Assembly (NCBI RefSeq): GCF_000961885.1 | Contig: NZ_JZKH01000017.1 | Span: 45,447 to 109,446 of the forward strand | Length of the DNA stretch: 64,000 nucleotides | Direction of reading: 5' to 3' | From: Streptomyces rubellomurinus | GTDB taxonomy: Bacteria; Actinomycetota; Actinomycetes; Streptomycetales; Streptomycetaceae | Shown: positions 1-8,252 of the stretch, one piece after another | How positions within the stretch are numbered: position 1 is the first letter of the stretch | How the letters are laid out: every line of letters begins with the position of its first letter | Position numbers and translations under genes: made by a program | The notes under the pieces: model-generated | Told to the model about the DNA's origin: nothing | What the model saw: the letters and a program-made list of their open reading frames with translations, nothing else | Databases searched by the model: none

Positions 1-2
1 AC

Positions 3-224
3 GCCCCGCGTCCGCGCAAGGTGCTGCCGCGCCGGGAGATCGAGGTGCTGGGCCGGCGCTACCCGGAGGGGCAGGAGGAGCTGGCGCTGCTCTCCGGCTC
101 GGTGGTGCTGCGGTGCCTGCACAACGGGGCGCCGCTGGAGCTGGCGATGAGCGAGGACGCGCTCACCGGCTTCCTGGCCTGGCTGGAGGCGGCCCCGCCC
201 GGGCAGAGGGTTAACGTCGCCTAA
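3..224 (+). CDS. DUF2550 family protein, C-terminal fragment
   Basis: The reading frame is open from the window edge and ends at TAA 222-224, so only the last 73 residues are present and the start lies outside. The visible part (PRPRKVLPRREIEVL at the beginning, SEDALTGFLAWLEAAPPGQ near the end) matches what I remember of the C-terminus of the actinobacterial DUF2550 proteins encoded just downstream of the ATP synthase operon. Those proteins have one N-terminal membrane helix, which would be off-window, and a cytoplasmic domain of unknown role. A GTG at 21 is internal to the frame and should not be taken as a start. The next gene begins 22 bp downstream on the same strand. Confidence 0.8.
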   Translation, partial: APRPRKVLPRREIEVLGRRYPEGQEELALLSGSVVLRCLHNGAPLELAMSEDALTGFLAWLEAAPPGQRVNVA

Positions 225-246
225 CGTCGGCGGCTAGGGTGGCCGC

Positions 247-819
247 ATGGTCAATCTGACGCGCATCTACACCCGTACCGGGGACGACGGCACCACCGCG
301 CTCGGCGACATGAGCCGGACCACCAAGACCGATCCGCGGCTGATCGCGTACGCCGACGCCAACGAGGCGAACGCGGCGATCGGGGTGGCGCTGGCGGCCG
401 GTTCGCTGTCCGAGGACGTGGCGGCCGTGCTCATCCGGGTCCAGAACGACCTGTTCGACGTGGGCGCGGACCTGTCGACCCCCGTGGTCGAGGACCCGAA
501 GTACCCGCCGCTGCGGGTGCTGCAGTCCTACATCGACCGGCTGGAGGGGGACTGCGACCACTACCTGGAGCAGGTCGAGAAGCTGCGCAGCTTCATCCTG
601 CCCGGCGGCACGCCCGGCGCGGCCCACCTGCACCTGGCCTGCACGGTGGTGCGGCGGGCCGAGCGCTCCACCTGGGCGGCGATCGCCGAGCACGGGGACA
701 CCGTCAACCCGCTGACCGCGAAGTACCTCAACCGGCTGTCCGACCTGCTGTTCATCCTGGCCCGGGTGGCCAACAAGGAGCGCGGGGACGTGCTGTGGGT
801 GCCGGGGGAGAACCGCTAG
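247..819 (+). CDS. pduO: ATP:cob(I)alamin adenosyltransferase, PduO type
   Basis: This 190-residue protein should transfer the adenosyl group of ATP to cob(I)alamin, making the coenzyme B12 used by acyl-CoA mutases. The N-terminus carries the family's ATP-binding signature YTRTGDDGTT (residues 8-17). The C-terminal half has the conserved VVRRAERSTW and NRLSDLLFILAR segments that form the active-site helices. The length is typical of the family. The start is ATG 247. It is a fitting neighbour for the methylmalonyl/isobutyryl-CoA mutase genes elsewhere in the window (meaB 22521, mce 20991, icmA 33159), but it is not in an operon with them. The last 4 bp overlap the stop of the convergent membrane-protein gene. 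Confidence 0.93.
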   Translation: MVNLTRIYTRTGDDGTTALGDMSRTTKTDPRLIAYADANEANAAIGVALAAGSLSEDVAAVLIRVQNDLFDVGADLSTPVVEDPKYPPLRVLQSYIDRLEGDCDHYLEQVEKLRSFILPGGTPGAAHLHLACTVVRRAERSTWAAIAEHGDTVNPLTAKYLNRLSDLLFILARVANKERGDVLWVPGENR

Positions 820-1421
820 GAACCGGACTCGACCTTCTCGGCGACGCGGCCGTCCTCGACCACGCGGCCGTCCTCGACCCGGACTCCGGCCGGCGGCTCC
901 TTCGGCCACAGCGAGTAGCAGCCGGCCACGACCACGTTGACGACGGCCGCGATGCCCAGCTTCCAGTACCACTGGGCGAAGGTGCCGACGTGGGCGGCGC
1001 CGGCCGAGAGCGGCACCAGCAGGCTGATCAGGCCCAGCGTGATCACCGCCGAGACGACCGTCCGCTTGGCGATCTGCCACTCGTGCGCCGTCCGCTCCGG
1101 CCCGTACTTCGGCGCGGGCAGCGGCTTGGGGCCGCCGGCGAAGCGGTGCAGGAAGTGCCGGTCGGCCCAGGCGACCAGCGAGGGGCCGTAGCCGACCGAG
1201 AAGCCCGCGTAGCTCGCGGCGAGGGCGTGCATCCAGCTCGCCTGGGTGCCGCCCCGCAGGTTGAGCACGGTGAGGGCGTACAGGGCGAGGTCCACCGCCG
1301 GCAGGCCGATCAGCAGGGCGGTGCTGGTGCGGCGCCACCGCAGCAGGTAGCGGGTGGAGAGGGCGAGGCCGAGCACGATCCACCAGGAGATCTCGGCCGC
1401 GACGATGAGGGTGACGATCAC
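816..1421 (-). CDS. Multi-pass integral membrane protein, unknown function
   Basis: This is a 201-residue protein with about five hydrophobic helices. I chose GTG 1421 as the start because a GGGAG sits 6 bases upstream and the first helix (TLIVAAEISWWIVLGLALS) begins at once. The open frame continues upstream to 1844, but that part is Arg/Pro/Ser-rich shadow sequence opposite the kinase gene. A basic and proline-rich loop (residues ~85-115) separates the helix groups, and the acidic tail repeats VEDGRV twice. It resembles the small YmcC-like membrane proteins annotated in streptomycetes; I cannot assign a function. It is convergent with pduO (4-bp overlap) and divergent from the histidine kinase. 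Confidence 0.75.
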   Translation of the reverse strand: MIVTLIVAAEISWWIVLGLALSTRYLLRWRRTSTALLIGLPAVDLALYALTVLNLRGGTQASWMHALAASYAGFSVGYGPSLVAWADRHFLHRFAGGPKPLPAPKYGPERTAHEWQIAKRTVVSAVITLGLISLLVPLSAGAAHVGTFAQWYWKLGIAAVVNVVVAGCYSLWPKEPPAGVRVEDGRVVEDGRVAEKVESGS

Positions 1422-1608
1422 GTTCTGCTCCCGGGCGTTTCGGCGGTGCTTCCAGGCTCCTCCGCGGGCGGGCGGGTTTCGTCGTCGCGCGGTGCCGTCC
1501 GGGGCTGCACCTTTCGATGTAGCGGCCTCCTCCGTGGACGGGAGCCGGGTGGCGCGTCCGGGATGGTGAGATGGGGGTGTGCTCGTACCATCCGTCCCAC
1601 CGCGCCGC

Positions 1609-2781
1609 ATGGACCGGCTGATCGCCCTGTGCGGGGTGCTCGGCGGCGCCGTACTGATCGTCTTCCGGGTGTACGACCGGGCCGACGAGGTGCCGCTGTG
1701 GGCGGTGGTGGCGCCGCTGCTCGTCATGGCGGGGCTGGAGCTGGTCCGGCGCACCCGGCCGGTGCTCACGGTGTCGCTGGGCGGGCTGGCCTTCGCGGCC
1801 GGGGTGTTCGCCGGCAGCCTGCTGGCGACGACGATCATGTACACCGATCTGCTGTACGCGGCGGTGCTCTACGGCAGCCACCGGATGTCCCGGGTGCTGC
1901 ACCTGACCGGCGGCTCGACGGTCCTGGTGCTCTCCGCGCTGGCGTGGTGGAAGAGCGGCACCGCGGCGGGGCTGCTGATCGTGGTGGTCGCCTCCTTGGT
2001 GTTCCTGGCGCCGGTGTGGACCGGCGAGCTGGTGCGCAAGCACCGGCAGGAGGCGGAGAGCGAGCGGCTGCGGGCGGAACAGACCGCGCTGCTCTCGGAG
2101 ATGGACCGGCGCGAGGCGGTCGTCGCCGAACGGGCCAGGATGGCACGGGAGTTGCACGACGTGGTGGCCAACCACCTGTCGGCGATCGCGATCCACGCCA
2201 CCGGCGCGCAGTCCGTCGCCCGGCGCCGGCAGCTGCCCGCGGACGATCCGCTGGTGGAGGTGCTGGCGGTGATCCGGGAGAACAGCGTCCAGGGATTGGC
2301 CGAAATGCGCCGGATGATCGGGCTGCTGCGTGACAGCGGCGGGGGAGAGGCCGACGCGTCGTACGCGGCCCCCGACCTGGCCGCGGTGGACGCCCTGCTG
2401 GCCAAGGCCCGGGCGGCCGGGCAGGACGTGGGGCTGGAGTTCGAGCTGACCGAGCACGGCGAGCACCGGGACGTCCCGGTGCCGGTCGGGCTGGCCGCGT
2501 ACCGGATCGTGCAGGAGTCGCTGACCAACGCGCTCAAGCACGCCGGGCCCGGGCTGGTCCGGCTGCGGCTGGAGTTCGAGCCGGAGCGGCTGCGGATCGC
2601 CGTCGACAGCCCGTACCGGGGCGGGGCCGGGCGTGAACTGCCGGGCGCCCGGGCCGGGTTGGTGGGCATGTCGGAGCGGGCCGGGCTGCTCGGCGGCAGC
2701 TTCGAGGCCGGGCCGCGGGACGGGTACTGGAGCGTGCGCGCGGTGCTGCCGTGCGGGCGGGGGAGCGAGGCAGGGGCATGA
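1609..2781 (+). CDS. Two-component sensor histidine kinase (HisKA_3/NarL type)
   Basis: This is a membrane sensor kinase of about 390 residues. The N-terminal ~145 residues form roughly five transmembrane helices with very short loops, so it is likely an intramembrane or envelope sensor. After a coiled-coil linker comes the HisKA_3 dimerisation box ARMARELHDVVANHLS, with phospho-acceptor His at residue 183, and then an HATPase domain whose N box is QESLTNALKHAG. A short Gly-rich segment after LVGMSERAGLLGG ends the domain. The start is uncertain: ATG 1609 begins a clean first helix, while GTG 1579 would add ten residues. The stop overlaps the start of the response regulator (ATGA), so the two are translationally coupled. 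The signal sensed is unknown. Confidence 0.9.
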   Translation: MDRLIALCGVLGGAVLIVFRVYDRADEVPLWAVVAPLLVMAGLELVRRTRPVLTVSLGGLAFAAGVFAGSLLATTIMYTDLLYAAVLYGSHRMSRVLHLTGGSTVLVLSALAWWKSGTAAGLLIVVVASLVFLAPVWTGELVRKHRQEAESERLRAEQTALLSEMDRREAVVAERARMARELHDVVANHLSAIAIHATGAQSVARRRQLPADDPLVEVLAVIRENSVQGLAEMRRMIGLLRDSGGGEADASYAAPDLAAVDALLAKARAAGQDVGLEFELTEHGEHRDVPVPVGLAAYRIVQESLTNALKHAGPGLVRLRLEFEPERLRIAVDSPYRGGAGRELPGARAGLVGMSERAGLLGGSFEAGPRDGYWSVRAVLPCGRGSEAGA

Positions 2782-3428
2782 CGATCCGAGTGCTGGTCGC
2801 CGAGGACCAGGCGGCGGTGCGGGCGGCGCTGGTGATGATCCTGCGGGCCGAACCGGACGTCGAGGTGGTCGGGCAGGCCGCGGACGGCGAGGCGGCCGTC
2901 CGGCTGGCGCTGGAGCTGCGGCCGGACGTGGTGCTGATGGACGTGCAGATGCCCCGGCTGGACGGCGTCTCGGCGACCAGGGAGGTGGTCGCCGCCGGGG
3001 CCGCCCAGGTGCTGGTGCTGACCACCTTCGACCTGGACGAGTACGTCTACGGCGCGCTGCGGGCCGGTGCGGCCGGCTTCCTGCTCAAGGACCTGGAGGC
3101 GGACACCCTGGTCGAGGGCATCCGGACGGTGGCCCGCGGGGACGGCATGCTGGCGCCCTCGGTGACCAGGCGGCTGATCGGCACCTTCGCCCGCCCGGAC
3201 CGGCCGGTCGGCCCGGCGGCGCGGGAGGCGGTGGCCGCGCTGACCGCCCGCGAGCGCGAGGTGCTGGCCTGCGTCGGCGCGGGGATGTCCAACGGGGAGA
3301 TCGCCGCCCGGCTGGAGATGGCGGAGGCCACCACGAAGACGCACGTCAGCCGGATCCTGGCGAAACTGCGGCTGCGCAGCCGGGTGCAGGCGGCGATCCT
3401 GGCCCAGGACCTCGGGCTGACCATCTGA
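2778..3428 (+). CDS. Two-component response regulator, NarL/LuxR family
   Basis: This 216-residue protein is the partner of the kinase encoded just upstream. The receiver domain (residues ~3-120) has the acidic pocket AED and the phosphorylation site Asp55 in VVLMDVQMP. The conserved Thr and Lys appear in VLVLTTF and LLKDL. The C-terminal LuxR helix-turn-helix is clear (LTAREREVLACVGAGMSNGEIA, then TTKTHVSRILAKL), so it binds DNA as a dimer after phosphorylation. ATG 2778 has a GAGG-GGGG Shine-Dalgarno region 5-12 bases upstream and overlaps the kinase stop by 4 bp. No DNA-binding site for it can be named from the sequence. The pair most likely forms a two-gene operon. Confidence 0.93.
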   Translation: MTIRVLVAEDQAAVRAALVMILRAEPDVEVVGQAADGEAAVRLALELRPDVVLMDVQMPRLDGVSATREVVAAGAAQVLVLTTFDLDEYVYGALRAGAAGFLLKDLEADTLVEGIRTVARGDGMLAPSVTRRLIGTFARPDRPVGPAAREAVAALTAREREVLACVGAGMSNGEIAARLEMAEATTKTHVSRILAKLRLRSRVQAAILAQDLGLTI

Positions 3429-3605
3429 TCGTCTTCCCGGTCGGGCGACCGGTTCGGTTGCAGATCACACTCTCGATTGCTTATGCGCGGGGGATTTGGG
3501 CGTTAGAGTCCCCGCTGAGCGACGCGGCTCCGCGGCGGTGACCCCTGCCCTGAGCCGCCTTCAGGGCCCGCCCTCGGGGCGGCGACGGCATCGGGAGACC
3601 CAGCC
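3429..3605 (+). promoter_or_regulatory. Candidate promoter region of the hydroxybutyryl-CoA dehydrogenase gene
   Basis: This 177-bp gap is less GC-rich than its surroundings. TAGAGT at 3504-3509 fits a streptomycete -10 hexamer, but the matching -35 (TTATGC at 3481) is poor. A GGGAG 7-12 bases before ATG 3606 is the ribosome binding site. The call rests on base composition and one hexamer only. Confidence 0.3.
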
Positions 3606-4475
3606 ATGAGCAATGCGTCCAGCAAGCAGATCGCCGTGATCGGTGCCGGCCTGATGGGCGCCGGCATCGCCCAGGTGTCCGCGCAGGCCGGCCACCCGGT
3701 GGTGCTGCGGGACGTCACCGAGGAGGCGCTGCAGCGCGGCCTCGCCGGCATCCGCGCCTCGTACGAGAAGTTCGTCGCCAAGGGCAAGCTGAGCGCCGAG
3801 GACGCCGAGGCCGCGCTGGGCCGGATCACCACCACCACCGACCTGGGCGCCGTCGCCGAGGCCGACATCGTGGTCGAGGCCGTGTTCGAGAAGCTGGAGG
3901 TCAAGGAGGGCGTCTTCCGCGAGCTGGACAAGCTCGCCAAGGACGGCGCCGTGCTGGCCACCAACACCTCCGCCATCCCGATCACCCGGATCGCGGCCGT
4001 CACCCGGCGCCCGGAGTCGGTCGTGGGCGTGCACTTCTTCTCGCCCGTCCCGATGATGAAGCTGGTCGAGCTCGTCCGCGGCTATAAGACCAGCGACGAG
4101 ACGCTGGCCGCCGCCCGCGCCTACGCCGAGGGCGTCGGCAAGGAGGTCGTGGTGGTCAACCGCGACGTCGCCGGCTTCGTCACCACCCGCCTGATCACCG
4201 CGCTGGTCGTCGAGGCCGCCAAGCTGTACGAGTCGGGCGTGGCCACCGCCGAGGACATCGACACCGCCTGCCGGCTCGGCTTCGGCCACGCGATGGGCCC
4301 GCTGCAGACCGCCGACCTGACCGGCGTGGACATCCTGCTGCACGCCGCCCGGAACATCTACGACGAGACCCAGGACGAGAAGTTCGCCGCCCCGGAGATC
4401 ATGGCCCGCATGGTCACCGCCGGCGACCTCGGCCGCAAGAGCGGCCAGGGCTTCTACCCGTACGAGGCCAAGTGA
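3606..4475 (+). CDS. hbdA: 3-hydroxybutyryl-CoA dehydrogenase
   Basis: This is a 289-residue NAD(P)-dependent dehydrogenase that interconverts 3-hydroxybutyryl-CoA and acetoacetyl-CoA. It serves short-chain acyl-CoA metabolism and, in streptomycetes, supply of butyryl- and ethylmalonyl-CoA. The Rossmann signature IAVIGAGLMGAGIAQ is at residues 9-23. The catalytic His lies in VGVHFFSPVPMMKLVE, and the C-terminal domain contains the conserved GFGHAMGPLQTADLTG and ends GRKSGQGFYPYE. Length is exactly that of the family. It is monocistronic here: its own promoter gap is upstream and a strong hairpin is downstream. The thiolase at 21237 supplies its substrate but is 17 kb away. Confidence 0.95.
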   Translation: MSNASSKQIAVIGAGLMGAGIAQVSAQAGHPVVLRDVTEEALQRGLAGIRASYEKFVAKGKLSAEDAEAALGRITTTTDLGAVAEADIVVEAVFEKLEVKEGVFRELDKLAKDGAVLATNTSAIPITRIAAVTRRPESVVGVHFFSPVPMMKLVELVRGYKTSDETLAAARAYAEGVGKEVVVVNRDVAGFVTTRLITALVVEAAKLYESGVATAEDIDTACRLGFGHAMGPLQTADLTGVDILLHAARNIYDETQDEKFAAPEIMARMVTAGDLGRKSGQGFYPYEAK

Positions 4476-4496
4476 GCCCCGAGACCCGATGACCCG

Positions 4497-4530
4497 GCGG
4501 GCCGTGCGATCGGAGCATCGTACGGCCCGC
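4497..4530 (+). terminator. Rho-independent-like terminator after hbdA
   Basis: A 9-bp perfect GC stem (GCGGGCCGT / ACGGCCCGC) is extended inward by a further CGAT/ATCG pairing with one G-U wobble, around a short loop. It lies 22 bp after the hbdA stop. As usual in streptomycetes there is no U-tract. Confidence 0.65.
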
Positions 4531-4830
4531 TGTGCCGGGTCGGGTGAGCTTCCTCACGCTGCGTGCCGCAGACGGGTGATTTGGGCGGGAATCGAGCGTA
4601 GGTGTGGAGACTGACTGCGTATATTCCCTCGGACGAGTGAAGTTGCTTCAGATTCGGCCGAAACCAGCAACCTGGGGTGCCGGTTCACCGTCAGATGAGG
4701 GAACCCGACGCCTCGCCGTCTTCTCGCCGTCTTCCGGCCGAGGAGCCGCACCACGGCGGCCCACCCGATCGCAACACCCCGCCCCGGCCACCAGAGCGAC
4801 CAGCAGAGCGACCAGGCGAAGGAGGAGAGC
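4531..4830 (+). promoter_or_regulatory. 300-bp upstream region of the STAS gene with a stem-loop
   Basis: No convincing gene is seen here. The region is AT-richer around 4618-4660. It contains a hairpin at 4642-4671: arms GTTGCT / AGCAAC enclosing the 10-bp palindrome TTCGGCCGAA. The last 12 bases before ATG 4831 hold a strong GAAGGAGGAG ribosome binding site. The hairpin may be an operator or a 5'-leader structure. Confidence 0.35.
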
Positions 4831-5148
4831 ATGCGCATCACCGGCGACCACCGGGCGCTGGCCATCGAAGGCCGCCTCGACGTGCGCACCGCCGCCGACG
4901 CGCGGGCCCGCCTGCACCAGGCCGTCGACGGCGGCCTCGGCGACCTCGTGCTCGACCTCGCCCGGCTGGAGTTCTGGGACGCCACCGGCCTCGGCGTGAT
5001 CATGGGCACCCACCGGCGGGCCGGCCGGATCGGCCGCCGACTGGTGCTGCGCTCCGTCCCGGCCCAGCTCCAGCGGCTGCTGGTGGCCACCAAGCTGCAC
5101 CGCATCCTGGCGGTGGACGGCGGCATCGCCGAGGCGCACGTCGTCTGA
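4831..5148 (+). CDS. STAS-domain anti-sigma factor antagonist
   Basis: This is a single STAS domain of 105 residues, the usual size for SpoIIAA/RsbV-type antagonists. Such proteins bind anti-sigma factor kinases and so release a SigB-type sigma factor; phosphorylation of a Ser/Thr at the start of helix 2 switches them off. That site is seen in LEFWDATGLGVIMG, where the position usually held by Ser is Thr52. The strand pattern LVLDLARL and the final RILAVDGGIAEA fit the fold. The start is ATG 4831 with a strong GGAGGAG site. No partner kinase is adjacent; the next gene encodes a large ATPase-like membrane protein. Which sigma factor it serves cannot be told. Confidence 0.9.
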   Translation: MRITGDHRALAIEGRLDVRTAADARARLHQAVDGGLGDLVLDLARLEFWDATGLGVIMGTHRRAGRIGRRLVLRSVPAQLQRLLVATKLHRILAVDGGIAEAHVV

Positions 5149-5175
5149 TTCCCCCGGATTCCCCCCGTCTCCGGG

Positions 5176-5193
5176 ACCGCCCTGCGCGGCGGT
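5176..5193 (+). terminator. Weak hairpin after the STAS gene
   Basis: A 6-bp stem (ACCGCC / GGCGGT) with a 6-base loop lies 28 bp after the STAS stop. It is short, and the downstream gene could still be read through. Confidence 0.3.
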
Positions 5194-5326
5194 GACCGGA
5201 TGTGCGAGAGTCTGCCCGTCAGAATGACGGCCGCCGCCCGCTGCCCCCAGCCCCCGCGCGGCCGCGAACGGGACGTCAGCCGGCCGGCGCGCGGTGCCGG
5301 CGGCCGAGCACGATGCGGAGCAGAAC

Positions 5327-7585
5327 GTGGCACAGCCATCCGGCGAACTCCGGCAGGAAGCCGCCGCCCGCACCCGCGGCGGCGAACTGGTCTCCGGCGG
5401 CCTGCTCGTCGGCGTCGGCGCCCCGGACGGCTCCGAGGCCAGGCCCTGCCCCGAGGAGTGGCGCCCCCGCCCCCGCCGGATCGAGCGCAGCGAACCCGCC
5501 CGCGGCCCGCTCGGCGGCCCCGGCCGCGCGGTCGGCCCGCTCGCCATGGGCGCCGGGCCCGCCGACCTGCCGCTGCTCGACCGCGAGGCCGACATCGCCG
5601 AACTGCTCGGCCTGCTCGCCGAGGGCCGCTCGATACGCCTGGTCGGCCAGGCGGGCTCGGGCCGCAGCGCGCTGCTGTCGGCCGTCGCCGAGGCCTCGGC
5701 CGACCTCGCCCCCGGCGGCGTCGTCCAGCTCTGCGGCCACCGCCGCACCGGCGCCGACCTGCTCCAGGACCTCTTCGCCGCCACCCACCACGCCCCCGGC
5801 TACCGGCCCGACCCCGGCCAGCTCGCCGGGCACCTCGCCGAGGTCGCCGCCGTCGTCGTCATCGACGGCGCCGAACCCTCCGGCGACGAGCTGGAGGAGC
5901 TGCTGGCCGCCGCCCCCGGCTGCGCCTTCCTGCTGTCGGTCTCCCCCGGCAGCCCGGCCCTGCCCGCCGACTCCCGGCTCCAGGACCACCCCGTCGCCGG
6001 ACTCTCCCGCGCCGCCTGCCTCGCCCTCACCGCGCGCCTGGCCGGGCGGCCCCTGGACGTCGCCGAGAAGGCCTGGGCGGTCGACCTCTGGTTCGAGTCC
6101 GAGGGCCTGCCGCTGCGCTTCGTCCAGGCCGCCGCGCTGCTGCGCCAGCGGGACGTCGCGGTGGACGCACTGGTCGCCGCCGAGGAGGACCGCAAGGACG
6201 TCTTCGGGACCGTCGAGGAGCCCGTCCACCACCCCGACCCGGCGGTCCGCGAGAGCGCGCTGCGCCGCACCGTCCCGCTGCCCTCGGTCGCCGAGACCGC
6301 CTCGCCCGCCGTCCGGCTCGCCGAGGGGCTGAGCGAGCCCGCGCAGGCCGTCCTGCGCCTCGCCGTCGCGCTCGGCGGCGAGTGCCCCACCGCGCCGCAC
6401 CTGCCGGCGCTGATCGACGTCGGCCACGGCGAGGCCGCCCTCGCCGAACTCGCCGACGCCGGGCTGGCGGTGTCCATCGGCGGGCACCACCGGCTGACCG
6501 CCGGCGCGCTCGACCTGCTCGTCCCGCACTGGCCCGCGCGCGGCTGCGCGGACGGCGCCGCCCAGCACTTCGCCTGGTGGGTCGGGCACGGCTCGGTGTC
6601 GCTGGAGCAGGTTGCCGCCGAGGCCGAGGTGGTGATCGGCGTGCTGCTCGCCGACCGGGCCGCCGGACGGCACGAGGCGGTGGTCCGGCTCGCCCGGGCG
6701 GCCGCCCCCGCGCTGGCGCTCGCGCTGCGCTGGGGCGCCTGGGAGCGGGTGCTGCAGCTCGGCCTGGAGGCGGCCCGGCGGGTCGGCACGCCCGCCGAGC
6801 AGGCGTGGTTCCACCACGAGTCCGCCGTGCACGCGATCTGCGTCCAGCAGCCGTCCCGGGCCGTCGCCGAACTGGAGACCGCACTCACCCTGCGCACCGC
6901 CGCCGGGGAGCAGCGCGGGGTCGCGGCCGCGCGCCGGATGATCGAGCTGCTGCGCGCCGAGGGCCGGCAGCTGCCGGCCGGGCCGACCACGGTGGCGGCC
7001 GCGCGCGGGCCGGTGATCCGCAAGATCGCGGCCCGGGTGCCGCGCCGGCTGCGCTCCAGCCGGCGGCGGCGGATCGTCCTCGCCACCGCGGCCGTGCTCA
7101 CCTTCGGGGTGCTCGGGACGGCGGCGGCGATGAGCCTCGGCCCGGACGAGCCGAGGGGGAACGAGCCGCACGGGCGGCTGGACGACGTCGGGGACAGTCA
7201 GGACGGGCTGCCGCCGGTGCCGCACACCAGCACCAGCCCCGGCGCCCCTGCCGCCGGCGCGTCGAGCGCCCCGGCGGGGGCCGGAAGCAGTCCGACGCCG
7301 TCCGAGAGCGGCAGCGCCTCGCGCTCGCCGAGTGCGTCGGCGTCGGTGTCGTCGTCGAAGAAGCCCAGCCGCTCGCCGGGGGCGCAGGAGTCGGACCCGG
7401 CGCAGCCGCCCGTCCAGGAGCCCGCGCAGCCGCCGGTCCAGCCGCCGGCGCCGCAGCAGCCCCAGCCGACGCAGCCGTCCGTGCCGCCGGTGGTGACCAA
7501 CTCGCCCTCGTCGCAGCCGACGCCGACCCCGACCCCGACCGCCCCGCCGTCGTCCGCGACGCCGAGCCCGACCAAGACGGCCTAG
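5327..7585 (+). CDS. Membrane-anchored ATPase-like protein with Pro/Ser-rich tail
   Basis: This is a protein of about 752 residues of unknown role. After ~85 flexible residues comes an AAA/STAND-like region with a P-loop-like motif GQAGSGRS (residues 107-114), in which Arg replaces the usual Lys, and a strand VAAVVVIDGAEPS that could be a Walker B region. Helical, Ala-rich repeats follow (TPR-like around residues 470-540). Basic RRRRR and a single transmembrane helix (~583-603, IVLATAAVLTFGVLGTAAAM) lead to a ~150-residue Pro/Ser/Thr/Gln-rich tail that would sit outside the cell. GTG 5327 has GGAG 7-11 bases upstream; GTG 5294 would add 11 residues. The LuxR-ATPase families look most similar, but no HTH is present. 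Confidence 0.7.
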   Translation: MAQPSGELRQEAAARTRGGELVSGGLLVGVGAPDGSEARPCPEEWRPRPRRIERSEPARGPLGGPGRAVGPLAMGAGPADLPLLDREADIAELLGLLAEGRSIRLVGQAGSGRSALLSAVAEASADLAPGGVVQLCGHRRTGADLLQDLFAATHHAPGYRPDPGQLAGHLAEVAAVVVIDGAEPSGDELEELLAAAPGCAFLLSVSPGSPALPADSRLQDHPVAGLSRAACLALTARLAGRPLDVAEKAWAVDLWFESEGLPLRFVQAAALLRQRDVAVDALVAAEEDRKDVFGTVEEPVHHPDPAVRESALRRTVPLPSVAETASPAVRLAEGLSEPAQAVLRLAVALGGECPTAPHLPALIDVGHGEAALAELADAGLAVSIGGHHRLTAGALDLLVPHWPARGCADGAAQHFAWWVGHGSVSLEQVAAEAEVVIGVLLADRAAGRHEAVVRLARAAAPALALALRWGAWERVLQLGLEAARRVGTPAEQAWFHHESAVHAICVQQPSRAVAELETALTLRTAAGEQRGVAAARRMIELLRAEGRQLPAGPTTVAAARGPVIRKIAARVPRRLRSSRRRRIVLATAAVLTFGVLGTAAAMSLGPDEPRGNEPHGRLDDVGDSQDGLPPVPHTSTSPGAPAAGASSAPAGAGSSPTPSESGSASRSPSASASVSSSKKPSRSPGAQESDPAQPPVQEPAQPPVQPPAPQQPQPTQPSVPPVVTNSPSSQPTPTPTPTAPPSSATPSPTKTA

Positions 7586-7592
7586 GTGCGGC

Positions 7593-8252
7593 TCAGAACA
7601 GCTTGAGCTTGTCGTCGTCGATGCCGCGCAGCTCGTCGTAGTCCAGCACGACGCAGCCGATGCCCCGGTCGGTGGCCAGTACGCGGGCCTGGGGCTTGAT
7701 CTCCTGCGCAGCGAAGACGCCCTTGACCGGGGCCAGCAGCGGGTCCCGGTTGAGGAGTTCGAGGTAGCGGGTGAGCTGCTCGACGCCGTCGATCTCGCCG
7801 CGGCGCTTGATCTCGACGGCCACCGTGGCGCCGTCCGCGTCGCGGCACAGGATGTCGACCGGGCCGATCGCGGTCGGGTACTCGCGGCGGATCAGCGACC
7901 AGCCGGAGCCGAGCACCTCCATCCGGTCCGCGAGCAGCTCCTGCAGGTGGGCTTCGACGCCGTCCTTGATCAGGCCCGGGTCGACCCCGAGCTCGTGGGA
8001 CGAGTCGTGCAGCACCTCCTCCAGCGTGATGATGAGCTTCTCGCCGGCCTTGTTCTCCACCGTCCAGACCCCGTCGGCCTCCTTGAGGGCGCACGGCGGG
8101 GACATCCAGTTGAGCGGCTTGTAGGCGCGGTCGTCGGCGTGGATGCTGACGCTGCCGTCGGCCTTGACCAGGATGAGCCTGGTGGCGGAGGGCAGGTGGG
8201 CGGAGAGCCGACCGGCATAGTCGACTGAGCAGCGGGCAATTACGAGACGCAC
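7593..8252 (-). CDS. nucS: Mismatch-specific endonuclease NucS/EndoMS
   Basis: This 219-residue nuclease replaces MutS/MutL mismatch repair in actinobacteria, cutting both strands at mismatches. The catalytic PD-(D/E)xK-like motif is visible: Asp133 in VDILCRD, then Glu147 and Lys149 in VAVEIKRRG. The last residues DKLKLF fit the beta-clamp interaction peptide known at the C-terminus of NucS. The GTG start at 8252 gives the normal family start MRLVIARCS and length. An open frame runs further upstream to 8675 but has no homology. It is convergent with the ATPase-like gene (7-bp gap). It is the only DNA-repair gene recognised in the window. Confidence 0.95.
   Translation of the reverse strand: MRLVIARCSVDYAGRLSAHLPSATRLILVKADGSVSIHADDRAYKPLNWMSPPCALKEADGVWTVENKAGEKLIITLEEVLHDSSHELGVDPGLIKDGVEAHLQELLADRMEVLGSGWSLIRREYPTAIGPVDILCRDADGATVAVEIKRRGEIDGVEQLTRYLELLNRDPLLAPVKGVFAAQEIKPQARVLATDRGIGCVVLDYDELRGIDDDKLKLF

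Noticed and set aside
211..2541. 776-codon open frame on the minus strand across pduO, the membrane protein and the kinase
   Set aside because: Arg/His/Gly/Pro-rich shadow of GC-rich genes in other frames; no motif, and it overlaps three well-supported genes.
4604..4999. 131-codon frame upstream of and over the STAS gene
   Set aside because: Arg/Pro/Ser-rich, overlaps the well-supported STAS frame and lacks a ribosome site.
7440..7580. CCG/CAG/ACC-rich repeats as a non-coding repeat element
   Set aside because: They encode the Pro/Gln/Thr-rich tail of the ATPase-like protein in frame.
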